From Paracoccus salipaludis (lineage in GTDB: Bacteria; Pseudomonadota; Alphaproteobacteria; Rhodobacterales; Rhodobacteraceae): 64,000 nt of DNA. The number at the start of each line of letters is the position of its first letter. Within the stretch, counting starts at the first letter, position 1. A program made the translations under genes and the position numbers. Of the stretch, positions 1 to 8,990 are shown one piece after another. The notes under the pieces are model-generated. The model was not told the origin of the DNA, searched no databases, and worked only from the letters and a program-made list of their open reading frames with translations. The DNA is taken from positions 1 through 64,000 of the forward strand of contig NZ_NSJZ01000002.1 of assembly GCF_002287065.1 (NCBI RefSeq), given 5' to 3'.

Positions 1-1
1 G

Positions 2-862
2 GGTGCGGAACGCAAGCCCTGGGCGGCACGCCCCGAGGGCGGCGACCGGAAGCCGCGCGCCCCGCGCCGTGACGCCGAGGGCGCCGAGCGCAGGCCTTGG
101 TCGCCGCGCCCCGAGGGCGAGGGCTTCGAGCGCAAGCCGAGGGCGCCCCGCCGGGACGCCGAGGGCGCGGAACGCAAGCCTTGGGCCGCACGGTCGGGCG
201 AGGCGCGGCCTCCTCGCGGCGAGGGCTTCGAGCGCAAGCCGCGCCGCGAGGGCGGCGACTTCGAGCGCAAGCCCCGCGAGGGCGGATTCGAGCGCAGTCA
301 TGGGGCCGAGGGTGGAGCCGGCCGCTTTGAGCGGGGGAACGACCGCGGCCCGCGCAGCCGCGACGACCGCAAGCCTGCGGGCCCGCGCCCTGACCGTGCC
401 GACGGGGGCCGCTTCGGAGACCGCGAGCGTGCTCCTCGGTCGGCCGAGGGCGGCTTCGAGCGCAAGGGCCAGGGCCACGCGCGCCGGGGCGAAGCCGAGG
501 GAGGACGCGGCCAGGGGCCGCGCGGCGACCGCAAGCCCTGGGCCGGGCGAGAGCAGCGGGACGGTGATCGGCCGTTCCGGGATGGCGCCCCCCGCACACC
601 CCGCCGCAGCGAGGATGAGGGCTTTGCCCGCAAGCCCCGCACCCCGCGCCCCGACCGGGCGCAGGGCGAGGGACCTCGGGGCGACCGGCCCTCTCGTCCT
701 GCCGCAGAGCGTGGTCCCCGGGCAGAAGGCGCGCAGGGCGCACGGCCGCGCAGCGGTCCCGGCGGCGACAAGCCGCGGGGCGGGTTCTCCTCGGGGCGGG
801 GACCCGGCGGCAAGCCGGGCAACCGGCCCAAGGGTCCGCCGCGGGGCGGGCAGGGGCGCTGA
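2..862 (+). CDS. C-terminal Arg/Gly/Pro-rich tail of an RNA-binding protein (partial)
   Basis: This open frame enters from the left edge and stops with TGA at 860-862, giving at least 286 residues with no start in the window. It is built of degenerate repeats such as GFERKPR, AERKPWAARP and GDRKPWAG, and ends in a Gly/Pro/Arg/Lys tail (KPGNRPKGPPRGGQGR). Such basic disordered tails occur in Rhodobacteraceae on RsuA/RluB-type pseudouridine synthases and on DEAD-box helicases; which catalytic domain lies upstream cannot be seen. Other frames over this stretch are also open because of the GC-rich repeats, but only this one gives coherent charged repeats. A weak hairpin (893-898 with 907-912) follows the stop. 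The CDS call is fairly safe; the product is not. Confidence 0.7.
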   Translation, partial: GAERKPWAARPEGGDRKPRAPRRDAEGAERRPWSPRPEGEGFERKPRAPRRDAEGAERKPWAARSGEARPPRGEGFERKPRREGGDFERKPREGGFERSHGAEGGAGRFERGNDRGPRSRDDRKPAGPRPDRADGGRFGDRERAPRSAEGGFERKGQGHARRGEAEGGRGQGPRGDRKPWAGREQRDGDRPFRDGAPRTPRRSEDEGFARKPRTPRPDRAQGEGPRGDRPSRPAAERGPRAEGAQGARPRSGPGGDKPRGGFSSGRGPGGKPGNRPKGPPRGGQGR

Positions 863-1245
863 CGCGGCCTTGCCACCCATGGTTAAGGGGGTCCCGGCGC
901 GGAGCTGCCGGGGCTCTCTCCCTGCTTTACGATTCGTGGCCGGGTTGCAGGCCGAGCCCTTATTTCACCCGGTGCAATCCGGTTCCCGACTTTCTCGGAA
1001 CAGGCAAAGGATGTGCGGTTAGTTGCCGGTCTTCGGGCTTTTGATGCAGAAGCGCCACAGCCCGTTAACGGCGATTGGAAACGCGGAACCTGCGTGCCGA
1101 GCGGGTGTTGGCGAAAAAGCAACAGTCCACGCTGACCCGCAGCGAAACCGGCCGTTAGCCGCTTTTCAATATCGGGCCTTTGTGTAACTGTCGCCTCGAT
1201 GCTGTCGGGCAACTGGCAGACTTCAAAAAAGTACGGAGCATGATC
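863..1245. other. Intergenic region, no gene seen
   Basis: About 380 bases between the basic-tail protein and the poly-Asp protein. I see no convincing reading frame on either strand. It holds the weak hairpin near 893-912 and must contain the promoter of the poly-Asp gene, but I could not pick a convincing -35/-10 pair. A ribosome binding site GGAG lies at 1235-1238. Confidence 0.5.
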
Positions 1246-1476
1246 ATGACCAAATTCGCTACCTTTGCCCTGGCCCTCGGCCTGTCGGCTTCGACCGCTC
1301 TGGCCGGTGGCTATGTCGCCCCGGTCGTCGACGTCGAGCCGGTCGTCGTCGACACCAAGCCGGCCTCGACCAACGCTGGTCTCGTCGTCCCCGCCCTGCT
1401 GCTGCTGGGCGTCATCGCTGCCGTCGCTTCGGACGACGATGACGATGATGATGACGACGACGACACCACCAACTGA
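1246..1476 (+). CDS. Small exported protein with C-terminal poly-Asp tract
   Basis: A 76-residue protein. It has a Sec-type signal peptide (MTKFATFALALGLSASTALA), a short Val/Pro-rich stretch (YVAPVVDVEPVVVDT), a hydrophobic segment at roughly residues 45-63 (GLVVPALLLLGVIAAVA) and a tail of eleven consecutive Asp residues followed by TTN. ATG 1246 fits the GGAG at 1235-1238 better than the in-frame ATG at 1240. The hydrophobic segment suggests anchoring in a membrane with the acidic tail exposed. It is convergent with yjbF/yjbH-like genes; E. coli yjbFGH is accompanied by a small exported protein, YjbE, so an analogous role is possible, but there is no sequence match I can claim. A strong terminator follows. 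Function unknown. Confidence 0.7.
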   Translation: MTKFATFALALGLSASTALAGGYVAPVVDVEPVVVDTKPASTNAGLVVPALLLLGVIAAVASDDDDDDDDDDDTTN

Positions 1477-1501
1477 TTTCGTCCAGAAATCGGAAGTGAT
1501 C

Positions 1502-1529
1502 GGGGCCAGTCTCAGGACTGGCCCCTTTT
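1502..1529 (+). terminator. Intrinsic terminator of the poly-Asp gene
   Basis: A perfect 10-bp stem (1502-1511 with 1516-1525), a 4-base loop and then TTTT. It lies 26 bases past the stop codon. Confidence 0.85.
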
Positions 1530-1575
1530 CCTTTTGCGCTGTCGGCTGCCGATTGCGGCCTTGTCGGCAAGGAAT

Positions 1576-1599
1576 GAAAAAGCCCGCCTGACGGCGGGC
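1576..1599 (-). terminator. Intrinsic terminator of the yjbH-yjbF-like genes
   Basis: On the minus strand, a 7-bp GC stem (1593-1599 with 1582-1588) around a 4-base loop is followed by a run of Ts (complement of 1576-1581). It lies 25 bases beyond the YjbF-like stop codon. Confidence 0.8.
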
Positions 1600-1623
1600 C
1601 GCTGTGCAGAGGGAAGGCCGGGT

Positions 1624-2289
1624 TCAGTCGCGCAGGACCTGGATCGTCGCATAACCCAGGCCGGGTCCGATCCATTGGCGCGAAACGCCCGCCGAAGGCA
1701 GGTAGCTGTTCTGGAACGACAGCCCGTGGCCTTCGCAATCCTCGACCATCACCCCGGCGTTGGGTCCCGGCCCGATCCGACAGGTGAAGTCGATCGGCCG
1801 TTCCAGCCCGTCCCCGCTGTAATAGCGCATGAGGCGCCGCGCGGTCCCGGACCGGCCCGCCTGGATCAGCGCCGCCGAGGGCGCGGCTTCGGCCACCGAC
1901 AGGTCGTGTCCCAGGCCGCGCGTGCCGGTCAGCATGAAGCCGCGCATGATCACGGCCTGCTCGTTCGGGGTCATGTAGGTGCGCATCCCGCCGTTCTGGC
2001 CCGTCATCGCCATCACCTGCGTCGTGCCGGACTGTTCCAGCCCCACCATGATCAGGGGCCCGGGGTTTGCCGCCAGGGCCGCGGCGGCCATGTCCTGCGG
2101 GCTGCGGGCGGGGGCGGATGCCGCCTGCGCCTGCTGGCGCTGCGCCACCACCTGCCCCAGGGCAGCCCGTGCGATCCCGAAGGGCGAGGCCGAGGGCTCG
2201 TCCTCGTTGATGTTGTTGCGGCTGGCACAGCCAGCGACCACGGCCATCACCGCAAGGGCGGATGCCAGCTTCAGCATGGGCCTGTTCAT
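1624..2289 (-). CDS. YjbF/GfcB-family lipoprotein
   Basis: A 221-residue predicted lipoprotein: MNRPMLKLASALAVMAVVAGC is a signal peptide with lipobox, giving lipidated Cys21. The body contains FMLTGTRGLGHDL, YYSGDGLERPIDFTC and NSYLPSAGVSRQWIGP, as in the YjbF/GfcB family of group 4 capsule or exopolysaccharide export lipoproteins. The start at 2289 is chosen for the signal peptide; an in-frame ATG at 2307 would add six residues in front. Its ATG overlaps the TGA of the YjbH-like gene (ATGA), so the two are translationally coupled. The pairing with YjbH supports a role in periplasmic or outer-membrane polysaccharide export, by family inference. Confidence 0.8.
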   Translation of the reverse strand: MNRPMLKLASALAVMAVVAGCASRNNINEDEPSASPFGIARAALGQVVAQRQQAQAASAPARSPQDMAAAALAANPGPLIMVGLEQSGTTQVMAMTGQNGGMRTYMTPNEQAVIMRGFMLTGTRGLGHDLSVAEAAPSAALIQAGRSGTARRLMRYYSGDGLERPIDFTCRIGPGPNAGVMVEDCEGHGLSFQNSYLPSAGVSRQWIGPGLGYATIQVLRD

Positions 2290-4505
2290 CGCCAGAATTT
2301 CCCCCAACCCTCATACATCTTGGTCGAATGGCTGTCGCGGACGGTTTCGTACAGCCGGTCGTCCACGCGCACCCGCCGCCCGCCGTCGCGGTTGAGCGAG
2401 CTGAGCGAACCGCCCACCGTGCGCTTGGACGGCATCCCCGTGGCCCAGGCCAGCGGGATCTTGATCTCGATGCCCTTGTCGAACGAGCCCTCGCCATATT
2501 CCTCGGCCGACAGGTTTGTCTTGGTGGCATAGGCGCCGACCGACCAGCCGCTGGCGAATTCGCGCGTCAGCGTGACGGTCGCCCCGTCGTCGCCCGCCAG
2601 ATAGCGGCCCACGTCCAGCTGGCCCACGAAGCCGCCGCCGAACTCGTAATAGGCGGACACGTGGCCCGTGGTGACCTCGTAGTCCAGGAACTCGAAGGCA
2701 TCGGTGTAGTCGCGCTTGCGGACGCGGTTGATCTCGGCCCCCAGCGCCAGCGGCGAGTTCACGGGCTTCCACAGCACCTCGCCCGAAACGCCGCCGTACA
2801 TGTTCTCCAACAGGCCCACGGTCACGCGGGTATAGACCGTCGAGGTCGGATGCGCGTTCCAGGCCAGCGTCAGTTCGGGCACGCGCGGCTTGTCGTTGCC
2901 GGAATACATCCGCCCGTCCGAGCGGACGCGGTAGACGCCATTGTTCTCGGCGGCGATCTCCTCGTCCGTCAGGGCCAGGTATTCATCGACCGTGAAGTCG
3001 CCCGGGGCGTCCTGCTCGGCATTGCCGAACAGGCGCTGGCGCACGGTGCCCTTCAGCGTCAGGCCCGGCAGCAATTCGTAGCTGGCGGTGGCGGCGGCGC
3101 CGACCTCGAAGCGGAAGGGCTCGTCGGGATCGAAGAGGCCCGTGCTCAGGTAGGGACGCAGCCCCCACTGGAAGCGCGGCGTCACATCGGGGCTGCGCAC
3201 CAGCCCGGCGGGACGCGGGTCGGCGTCGGTCAGCGCGGCGACGCTGGCGATCTGCCCGACCTCGGTGTTCTCCAACCGCTCGACGTCCGAGCGGCGCATC
3301 GTGACCGAGGACACGGGCATGCCCCCTTCCACCGAGGTCACGACCAGCGTTTCCACCGAGGGCGGCAGGGCGCGGGTCATCAGGCGGGCGGTGCGGCCCA
3401 CGGCCTCGGCCTGCTGGACGTAGCGGTTGTTGCGGATGCGGACCTCGGCGCGGTTGGCGGTCAGCACCATGGATTCCAGCACCTGGCCTTCCTTGCGCAG
3501 GGCGTCGCCCAAGGCCTGCTGGATCGCGGGCTGCGCGGTCGGGTCCTGCGCCCAGGCGCCCGACCAGCCGTCGGGATCGGCGGCCACCGCCGGGCGCAGT
3601 CGGACAGGCGCGGGCCCTTTTTCCAGCCCCGAGGGGAAGGGCGCCTGGCGCGGGTTCAGCGTCATGCTGGCCTGGATGCCGAAATGCTTGCCCCCCAGCA
3701 CATAGGCGCCGATCTGGTAGTTCTGCCCGGCCTGGTAGCTGAGCCCGACGTTGATGTTGGTCGACAAGGGCTCTTCGTCGCTCAGCCAGACGTCGCGGGG
3801 GCAGCTGTCGGCATCGCCCGTTTCGCAGGCATAATCGTCGCCCGAATATTCGGCCAGCAGCGTCAGCTTGTCGGTGGCCTTCCACTGGATGTTCAGGAAG
3901 GGCGCGGCTTCGCCCCGGAACCACTGGTCCGTGTTCAGCGTGCCGCCTTCCTCGTCGTCGGGCGCGCCCCGGTCGTCGATCAGCGAGCCGATGCCGCCCG
4001 AGCTTGCCAGCCGCCCCCATCCGAGGCCCGCGGAAACGCGCAGGCGCGGCGACAGCGTCTTGGTGGCGACCACGTATTCCGAGGCATAGAACCCCGTGCC
4101 GATCGCATCCTGAAGGCCGACCGCCACCGCCGGCCGCCAGCCGTCCGGGGATTCGTCCAGCAGCGACACGCGGATGTCGAAGGACCGGTCGCGGACATAG
4201 CCGCGCTCTTCCTCGGTGCTGTCGAACTTGCCGTAGCGCAGCACGCCGGTGACGCGCGGCAGGATCTGGAAGCTGAGGCCCGCGGTGTTGCCCAGCGCGG
4301 AATAGCCCAGCACCGCGCCAAGGGTCGCGTCGGGCGTCATCTCGGCCGAGGGCGTGTCGATCGCGCCGGGCAGGCCATAGCGGTTCGTCACCGTCCCGAT
4401 CATGGGGTCGGCAAGGCCCGCGCCGGCCGGGACCAGCGCCACTGCCGTCGGCAGCGCCGTGGCCAGCAGGCGGCGGGTCAGAGGGGTCAGGCGGGCCTTC
4501 GTCAT
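2286..4505 (-). CDS. YjbH-family outer-membrane beta-barrel protein
   Basis: 739 residues with a signal peptide (RRLLATALPTAVALVPAGAGLA). The mature start, DPMIGTVTNRYGLPGAIDTPSA, is typical of the YjbH (DUF940) family, and many alternating aromatic or hydrophobic strands follow, as expected for a beta-barrel (for example YRVRSDGRMYSGNDKPRVPE, YYEFGGGFVGQLDVGRYLAG, FASGWSVGAYATKTNL). ATG 4505 follows an AGGA motif; an upstream in-frame start at 4541 would push the signal peptide inward and is less likely. In enterobacteria yjbEFGH affects exopolysaccharide production. Here it is directly followed by the YjbF-like lipoprotein. I did not find a YjbG homologue beside it. Confidence 0.82.
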   Translation of the reverse strand: MTKARLTPLTRRLLATALPTAVALVPAGAGLADPMIGTVTNRYGLPGAIDTPSAEMTPDATLGAVLGYSALGNTAGLSFQILPRVTGVLRYGKFDSTEEERGYVRDRSFDIRVSLLDESPDGWRPAVAVGLQDAIGTGFYASEYVVATKTLSPRLRVSAGLGWGRLASSGGIGSLIDDRGAPDDEEGGTLNTDQWFRGEAAPFLNIQWKATDKLTLLAEYSGDDYACETGDADSCPRDVWLSDEEPLSTNINVGLSYQAGQNYQIGAYVLGGKHFGIQASMTLNPRQAPFPSGLEKGPAPVRLRPAVAADPDGWSGAWAQDPTAQPAIQQALGDALRKEGQVLESMVLTANRAEVRIRNNRYVQQAEAVGRTARLMTRALPPSVETLVVTSVEGGMPVSSVTMRRSDVERLENTEVGQIASVAALTDADPRPAGLVRSPDVTPRFQWGLRPYLSTGLFDPDEPFRFEVGAAATASYELLPGLTLKGTVRQRLFGNAEQDAPGDFTVDEYLALTDEEIAAENNGVYRVRSDGRMYSGNDKPRVPELTLAWNAHPTSTVYTRVTVGLLENMYGGVSGEVLWKPVNSPLALGAEINRVRKRDYTDAFEFLDYEVTTGHVSAYYEFGGGFVGQLDVGRYLAGDDGATVTLTREFASGWSVGAYATKTNLSAEEYGEGSFDKGIEIKIPLAWATGMPSKRTVGGSLSSLNRDGGRRVRVDDRLYETVRDSHSTKMYEGWGKFWR

Positions 4506-4629
4506 GCGAACTGTCCTTTCGCGGGCGGAACCCGGTCCCACAGGGCAGCCGGGTCTTCCGATGGGCCGCCGGTCGGACGGCGGCGCCGGGTCATGTGCCG
4601 CGGGCCGCAGGGCCGCCCGCGGTCGTCGG

Positions 4630-5142
4630 TCAGGCGGCCGCGGCCGGCGCGGCGCAGCCCGACAGCGTGTTGCCGCTGGCGCGGAGCGTCGCGGTCATGG
4701 GCTGGCCGCCGCAATCCTGCGCGTTCACCCGCAGCACGAAGGGCTGGCCGCCCAGCACGCCGATGTATTCGATGCCGCCCGAATAGGGGATGCGGCGCAC
4801 GGTGACGTTCGCGGCCTTGCCGCCGGCGGGCTCGAAGCGCGCGGTGGTGCCCTTGACGCTGGCGGTCCAGCCCTCGCCCGAGGCGGTCAGGTCCGTCACG
4901 GCCAGCGTCTCGGCCTCGGCGGTGGCGATCTTGGCGGTCTCGCCCTGGATTTCCAGCGGCTGCACGGTGGGCGAGGCGCCGGTCGGCTCGGGGATGGTGG
5001 GGGGCGCGGGCTGGGCCGGGGCGGCGGCCACCGGCTCGGGCTTGTCCCAGGGCATCCGCAGGTTCTGCATGTTCTGCATGGCCTGGCTGTCGCATGCAGC
5101 CAGCGCGAGCGGCAACGCCAGCAGGGCAAAGCGCAACGTCAT
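4630..5142 (-). CDS. COG3650-like lipoprotein
   Basis: 170 residues. MTLRFALLALPLALAAC is a lipoprotein signal with Cys17. A Pro/Ala-rich linker is followed by a compact C-terminal domain with GTTARFEP, GGIEYIGVLGGQPFVLRV, DCGGQPMTATLRASG and NTLSGCA, the pattern of the COG3650/HslJ-like group in which a final GCA motif is common. The start at 5142 is chosen for the signal peptide rather than an upstream in-frame start. It lies 124 bases upstream of the YjbH-like gene on the same strand and could share its transcript. No biochemical function is known to me. Confidence 0.72.
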   Translation of the reverse strand: MTLRFALLALPLALAACDSQAMQNMQNLRMPWDKPEPVAAAPAQPAPPTIPEPTGASPTVQPLEIQGETAKIATAEAETLAVTDLTASGEGWTASVKGTTARFEPAGGKAANVTVRRIPYSGGIEYIGVLGGQPFVLRVNAQDCGGQPMTATLRASGNTLSGCAAPAAAA

Positions 5143-5251
5143 GTGATTATCCTGTCCCAAGTCGTTCTTTTGCCGCCAGCCTTAGACAGCGCGCTCCCTC
5201 GTGACAAGCATTCCCCGCACCCCGAGGCCCCCCTGCGGCGCGGTTTTGCCG

Positions 5252-6634
5252 TCAGCAGTTGGGCACGTTGACCGCCAGACCCCCCAGCGAGGTTTCCTTG
5301 TACTTCTCGGACATGTCGCGGCCGGTCTGGCGCATCGTCTCGATGGCGGCGTCCAGCGGCACGAAATGCCTGCCGTCGCCGCGCAAGGACAGGCTTGCCG
5401 CGCTGACCGCCTTGATCGCGCCAAGCCCGTTCCGCTCGATGCAGGGCACCTGCACCAGCCCCGCGACGGGGTCGCAGGTCATGCCCAGGTGGTGCTCCAG
5501 CGCGATCTCGGCGGCGTTTTCCACCTGCTCGGGGGTGCCGCCCAGCACCGCGGCCAGCCCCGCCGCCGCCATGGCGCTGGCGGACCCGACCTCGGCCTGG
5601 CAACCCGCCTCGGCGCCCGAGATCGAGGCGTTGTGCTTGACCAGCCCGCCCACGGCCGAGGCGGTCAGCAGGAAGGTGCCGATGTCGCGCTCGGACGCGC
5701 CGGGCACGTGGTCCAGCCAGTAGCGGATCACGGCGGGCACCACGCCCGCAGCCCCGTTGGTGGGGGCGGTGACGACCTGTCCGCCGGCGGCGTTCTCCTC
5801 GTTCACGGCCATGGCATAGGCCGACATCCAGTCGTTGATGACATGGGGCGCGGTCAGGTTCTGCCCGCGTTCCGCCAGCAGCGCCTGGTGGATCGCGGCG
5901 GCGCGGCGGCGGACCTTCAGTCCCCCCGGCAACGTGCCCTCGGCCGCAAGCCCCCGGTCCATGCAGTCGCGCATGACCTGCCAGATGCGGGCCAGCCCGT
6001 CGCGGATCTGGATCTCGCTGCGATGCACCCGCTCGTTCGCCAGCTTCATCTGCGCGATCGACAGGCCGGACTGCGCCGCCATCTCCAGCATCTGCGCGGC
6101 GGTGGCGAAGGGGTAGGGCACGCGTGAGCCCGCGTCGCTGCGCCGGTCTGCCGCGCGGTCGGCCAACTCGGCTTCGGTCAGCACGAAGCCGCCGCCGATC
6201 GAGTAAAAGGTTTCGCGCCCGATCACGTCGCCCTGCGCGTCCGTCGCCATCAGGATCATGCCGTTGGCATGTCCCGGCAGGGAACGGTCGAAGTCGAAGA
6301 TCAGGTCGCGCTCGGGGTCGAAGCGCAAATCGCCCAGGCCCTCGGGATGCAGCAGGCCGGTCTGGCGGTTCGCCTCGAGCGCGGCGTCGGCGGCCTCGCG
6401 GTCCATCGTCTCGGGGGTGAAGCCCGCCAGTCCCAGGATCGTCGCCCGGTCGGTGGCATGGCCCTTCCCGGTGAAGGCAAGGCTGCCGTGCAGGCTGGCC
6501 CGCAGGCCATGCGCGCGGAAGGGCGCGGCCCGCAGAACGTCCAGGAAGCGCGCCCCCGCGACCATCGGCCCCATCGTGTGCGAGGACGACGGCCCGACGC
6601 CCACCTTGAAGAGGTCGAAGACCGACAGGAACAT
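5252..6634 (-). CDS. sdaA: L-serine ammonia-lyase, single-chain iron-sulfur type
   Basis: 460 residues; deaminates L-serine to pyruvate and ammonia in the cytoplasm using a 4Fe-4S cluster. The N-terminal beta domain starts [20 protein letters not shown]. The catalytic domain carries [20 protein letters not shown] and the three conserved cysteines expected to bind the cluster, C345 ([10 protein letters not shown]), C387 (GMTCDP) and C398 (VPCIERN). The protein ends in Asn-Cys (C460); in the Legionella enzyme a C-terminal cysteine folds into the active site and is the fourth iron ligand, so the same tail-in-mouth regulation is plausible. It is a single gene, divergent from dusB. Confidence 0.93.
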   Translation of the reverse strand: MFLSVFDLFKVGVGPSSSHTMGPMVAGARFLDVLRAAPFRAHGLRASLHGSLAFTGKGHATDRATILGLAGFTPETMDREAADAALEANRQTGLLHPEGLGDLRFDPERDLIFDFDRSLPGHANGMILMATDAQGDVIGRETFYSIGGGFVLTEAELADRAADRRSDAGSRVPYPFATAAQMLEMAAQSGLSIAQMKLANERVHRSEIQIRDGLARIWQVMRDCMDRGLAAEGTLPGGLKVRRRAAAIHQALLAERGQNLTAPHVINDWMSAYAMAVNEENAAGGQVVTAPTNGAAGVVPAVIRYWLDHVPGASERDIGTFLLTASAVGGLVKHNASISGAEAGCQAEVGSASAMAAAGLAAVLGGTPEQVENAAEIALEHHLGMTCDPVAGLVQVPCIERNGLGAIKAVSAASLSLRGDGRHFVPLDAAIETMRQTGRDMSEKYKETSLGGLAVNVPNC

Positions 6635-6843
6635 GGCGGTGCCTTCCCTTGCGAAGCCCGGGGCAACCTAGGGCCCGAACCCGTCCGCCGCCAGCCCTTT
6701 GCACAACCGGCACATTTGCATTCTGCCCAAAACTTAGGCATACGGGCGCGGTGCGAGGCAGTTGCCCGGCGGCGATGGTCATTGCCCCGAAGTCATGCCG
6801 CCTGGCCGCTTTCCGATCCCCGGCAGCAAGGTCAACTGAGCCC

Positions 6844-7866
6844 ATGACGACCAACCCCATCCGCCTTGGCGACGCGCTGCTGGACCCCCCGGTCTTCCTG
6901 GCCCCGATGGCCGGGATCACCGACCTGCCGTTCCGCCGTGCGGTGGCGCGGCACGGGGCAGGGCTGGTGGTCAGCGAGATGGTCGCCTCGACCGAGATGG
7001 TGACGCCCCGCCCTTCCACCCGCGCGGCCGTGCGCGCCAAGGCGATGGTCGAGGAGAACGGCGTCCCCGTCAGCGTCCAGATCGCCGGGCGCGAGCCGGG
7101 GCCGATGGCGGAAACCGCCCGGATCGTGGCGGACATGGGCGCCGGGATCATCGACATCAACATGGGCTGCCCCGCCCGCAAGGTGACGGGCGGGCTGTCG
7201 GGCGCCGCGCTGATGCGCGAGCCCGACCGCGCGCTGTCGCTGATCGAGGCGGTCGTGGGCGCCGTCCCCGATCTGCCGGTGACGCTGAAGATGCGGCTCG
7301 GCTGGGATGCCGATTGCCTGAACGCGCCCGACCTCGCCCGCCGCGCGCGGGACGCAGGGATACGGATGATCGCCGTTCACGGCCGCACGCGGGCGCAGTT
7401 CTACACGGGCAGCGCCGACTGGGCCGCCATCCGCGCGGTGCGCGAGGCGGTGCCCGACGTGCCGCTGGTCGCCAACGGTGACGTGGTGGATGCGGCCTCG
7501 GCCACCCGCGCGCGCGAACTGTCGGGGGCGGACGCGGTGATGGTCGGGCGCGGGGCGCAGGGCGCGCCCTGGCGGCTGGCGCAGATCGCGGCGGCCAACC
7601 ATGGCGCGCCCGCGCCCGAGGTGCCGCAGGGCGCGGCGCTGGCCGACGCGGTGGCCGAGCACCATGCCGACATCCTGTCCCACTACGGCCGCGACCTGGG
7701 GATGCGCGTCGCGCGCAAGCACCTCGGCTGGTATGCCGAGGCGGCGGGCCTTGCGGACCTCGCCGCCGCCCGCGCTGCCCTGATGGCCGCCGCTACCCCC
7801 CAGGCTGCCATGGCCGCCATCCGCGCCGTCTTTTCCGGCGCGGGCGAAAAGGCGCGGGCGGCATGA
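6844..7866 (+). CDS. dusB: tRNA dihydrouridine synthase DusB (NifR3)
   Basis: 340 residues. FMN-dependent reduction of uridine to dihydrouridine in tRNA. The TIM-barrel start FLAPMAGITDLPFRRAV, the catalytic Cys109 in INMGCPARKVTGG, AVHGRTRAQFYTG and the FMN phosphate site ADAVMVGRGAQGAPWR are all present. Start ATG 6844 follows the 209-bp divergent gap from sdaA. Its stop overlaps the start of ntrB (ATGA), the classical nifR3-ntrB-ntrC order of alphaproteobacteria, so the gene probably heads the nitrogen-regulation operon. Confidence 0.93.
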   Translation: MTTNPIRLGDALLDPPVFLAPMAGITDLPFRRAVARHGAGLVVSEMVASTEMVTPRPSTRAAVRAKAMVEENGVPVSVQIAGREPGPMAETARIVADMGAGIIDINMGCPARKVTGGLSGAALMREPDRALSLIEAVVGAVPDLPVTLKMRLGWDADCLNAPDLARRARDAGIRMIAVHGRTRAQFYTGSADWAAIRAVREAVPDVPLVANGDVVDAASATRARELSGADAVMVGRGAQGAPWRLAQIAAANHGAPAPEVPQGAALADAVAEHHADILSHYGRDLGMRVARKHLGWYAEAAGLADLAAARAALMAAATPQAAMAAIRAVFSGAGEKARAA

Positions 7867-8990
7867 CCGGCGCCTTCATCCCTGCGGACCCCGGCGTCGT
7901 GCTGGCCGCGCTGCCCGCGCCGGTCGCCACCTTTGACGCCCAGGGCCGGTGGAGCGGGCTGAACGAGGCCGCCGAGCTGTGGCTGAACCTGTCGGAACGC
8001 GGCGTGGCCGGCCTTTCCGCCGACGATCCCGCCCTGATCGCCCGCCTGCGGGTCGAACCCGAACTCGGCCCCCTTGTCGCGCAGGCCGCGCAGGCGGGGG
8101 AATCCGTCCTGCACCCCCGTGTCCGCTTCGAGATCAGCGACCGCGCCGGCCGCTGGACCGCGCGCCGGGCGGGGCTGGATCTCGCACCCCTGCCCGACGG
8201 GGGCGTGGTCGCCCTGATCCGCCCCGAGCCCGAGGCCGAGGTGGACGCCTCGCCCCGCCGCGCGGCCCGCAGCGCGATCGGCATGGCCGAGATGCTGGCG
8301 CACGAGATCAAGAACCCGCTGGCCGGCATCCGGGGCGCGGCGCAGCTTCTGTCCGAGAACCTCGGCCCCGAGGACCGCGAGCTGACCGACCTGATCGTGG
8401 CCGAAAGCCGCCGCATCGTGGCCCTGCTGGAAGAGGTCGAGCGCTTCGGCGACACCACCCTGCCGCAGCTTCGGCCCGTGAATGTCCACGACATCCTTGA
8501 CCGCGCCCGCCGCAGCATGGCGCTGGGCGGCGCCGCGCCGAAGATCGTCGCCGACTACGACCCCTCGCTGCCGCCCGCGCTGGTCGATCCGGGCCGGATC
8601 ATGCAGGTCGTGCTGAACCTGCTGCGCAACGCCGCCGAGGCGCTGGCGCGCGAGGCCCGCGCCCCCGACGACCCGCGCGGCCCCGCGCTGATCCGCCTGC
8701 GCACCGCCTATGACCGCGACGTGCGCGGCCCCCATGGCACCGCCCTGCCGTTGCAGGTCGAGGTCGAGGACAACGGCCCCGGCGTCCCCGAGGCCATCGC
8801 CGACCAGATCTTCGAGCCCTTCGTGTCGGGCCGGGAAAACGGCACGGGGCTCGGCCTCGCGCTGGTCGGCAAGATCGTGACCGAGCATGGCGGGCTGATC
8901 CGTGTGGACAGCCGCCCCGGCCGCACCCTGTTTCGCGTATCCCTGCCGCTTGCCGGGAAAGGAGCTGCCCCATGGACGGAACCGTACTGA
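7863..8990 (+). CDS. ntrB: Nitrogen sensor histidine kinase NtrB
   Basis: 375 residues, without membrane segments, as expected for the cytosolic NtrB that is controlled by PII protein. An N-terminal PAS-like domain (about 10-120) is followed by the HisKA box MLAHEIKNPLAGIRGAAQLL with phospho-acceptor His147, then the ATPase N box (NLLRNAAEAL) and the G boxes VEDNGPGVPE and GRENGTGLGLALVGKI. It overlaps dusB by 4 bases and ntrC by 19 bases (8972-8990), so translation of the three is coupled. Its expected role is to phosphorylate NtrC under nitrogen limitation. Confidence 0.93.
   Translation: MTGAFIPADPGVVLAALPAPVATFDAQGRWSGLNEAAELWLNLSERGVAGLSADDPALIARLRVEPELGPLVAQAAQAGESVLHPRVRFEISDRAGRWTARRAGLDLAPLPDGGVVALIRPEPEAEVDASPRRAARSAIGMAEMLAHEIKNPLAGIRGAAQLLSENLGPEDRELTDLIVAESRRIVALLEEVERFGDTTLPQLRPVNVHDILDRARRSMALGGAAPKIVADYDPSLPPALVDPGRIMQVVLNLLRNAAEALAREARAPDDPRGPALIRLRTAYDRDVRGPHGTALPLQVEVEDNGPGVPEAIADQIFEPFVSGRENGTGLGLALVGKIVTEHGGLIRVDSRPGRTLFRVSLPLAGKGAAPWTEPY

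Noticed and set aside
3..1022. A plus-strand frame with ATG start overlapping the repeat tail
   Set aside because: Frame 2 gives coherent charged repeats and a natural Gly/Arg-rich C-terminus, whereas this frame gives Ala/Ser/Arg low-complexity sequence.
2262..4805. A long open frame antisense to the yjbH-like gene
   Set aside because: Same cause; the opposite strand encodes a full YjbH-like protein with signal peptide, and the antisense product has no family features.
6700..6745. A possible sigma-54 promoter (GGCAC ... TTGC) between sdaA and dusB
   Set aside because: The spacing between the GG and GC elements is too short for a -24/-12 promoter.
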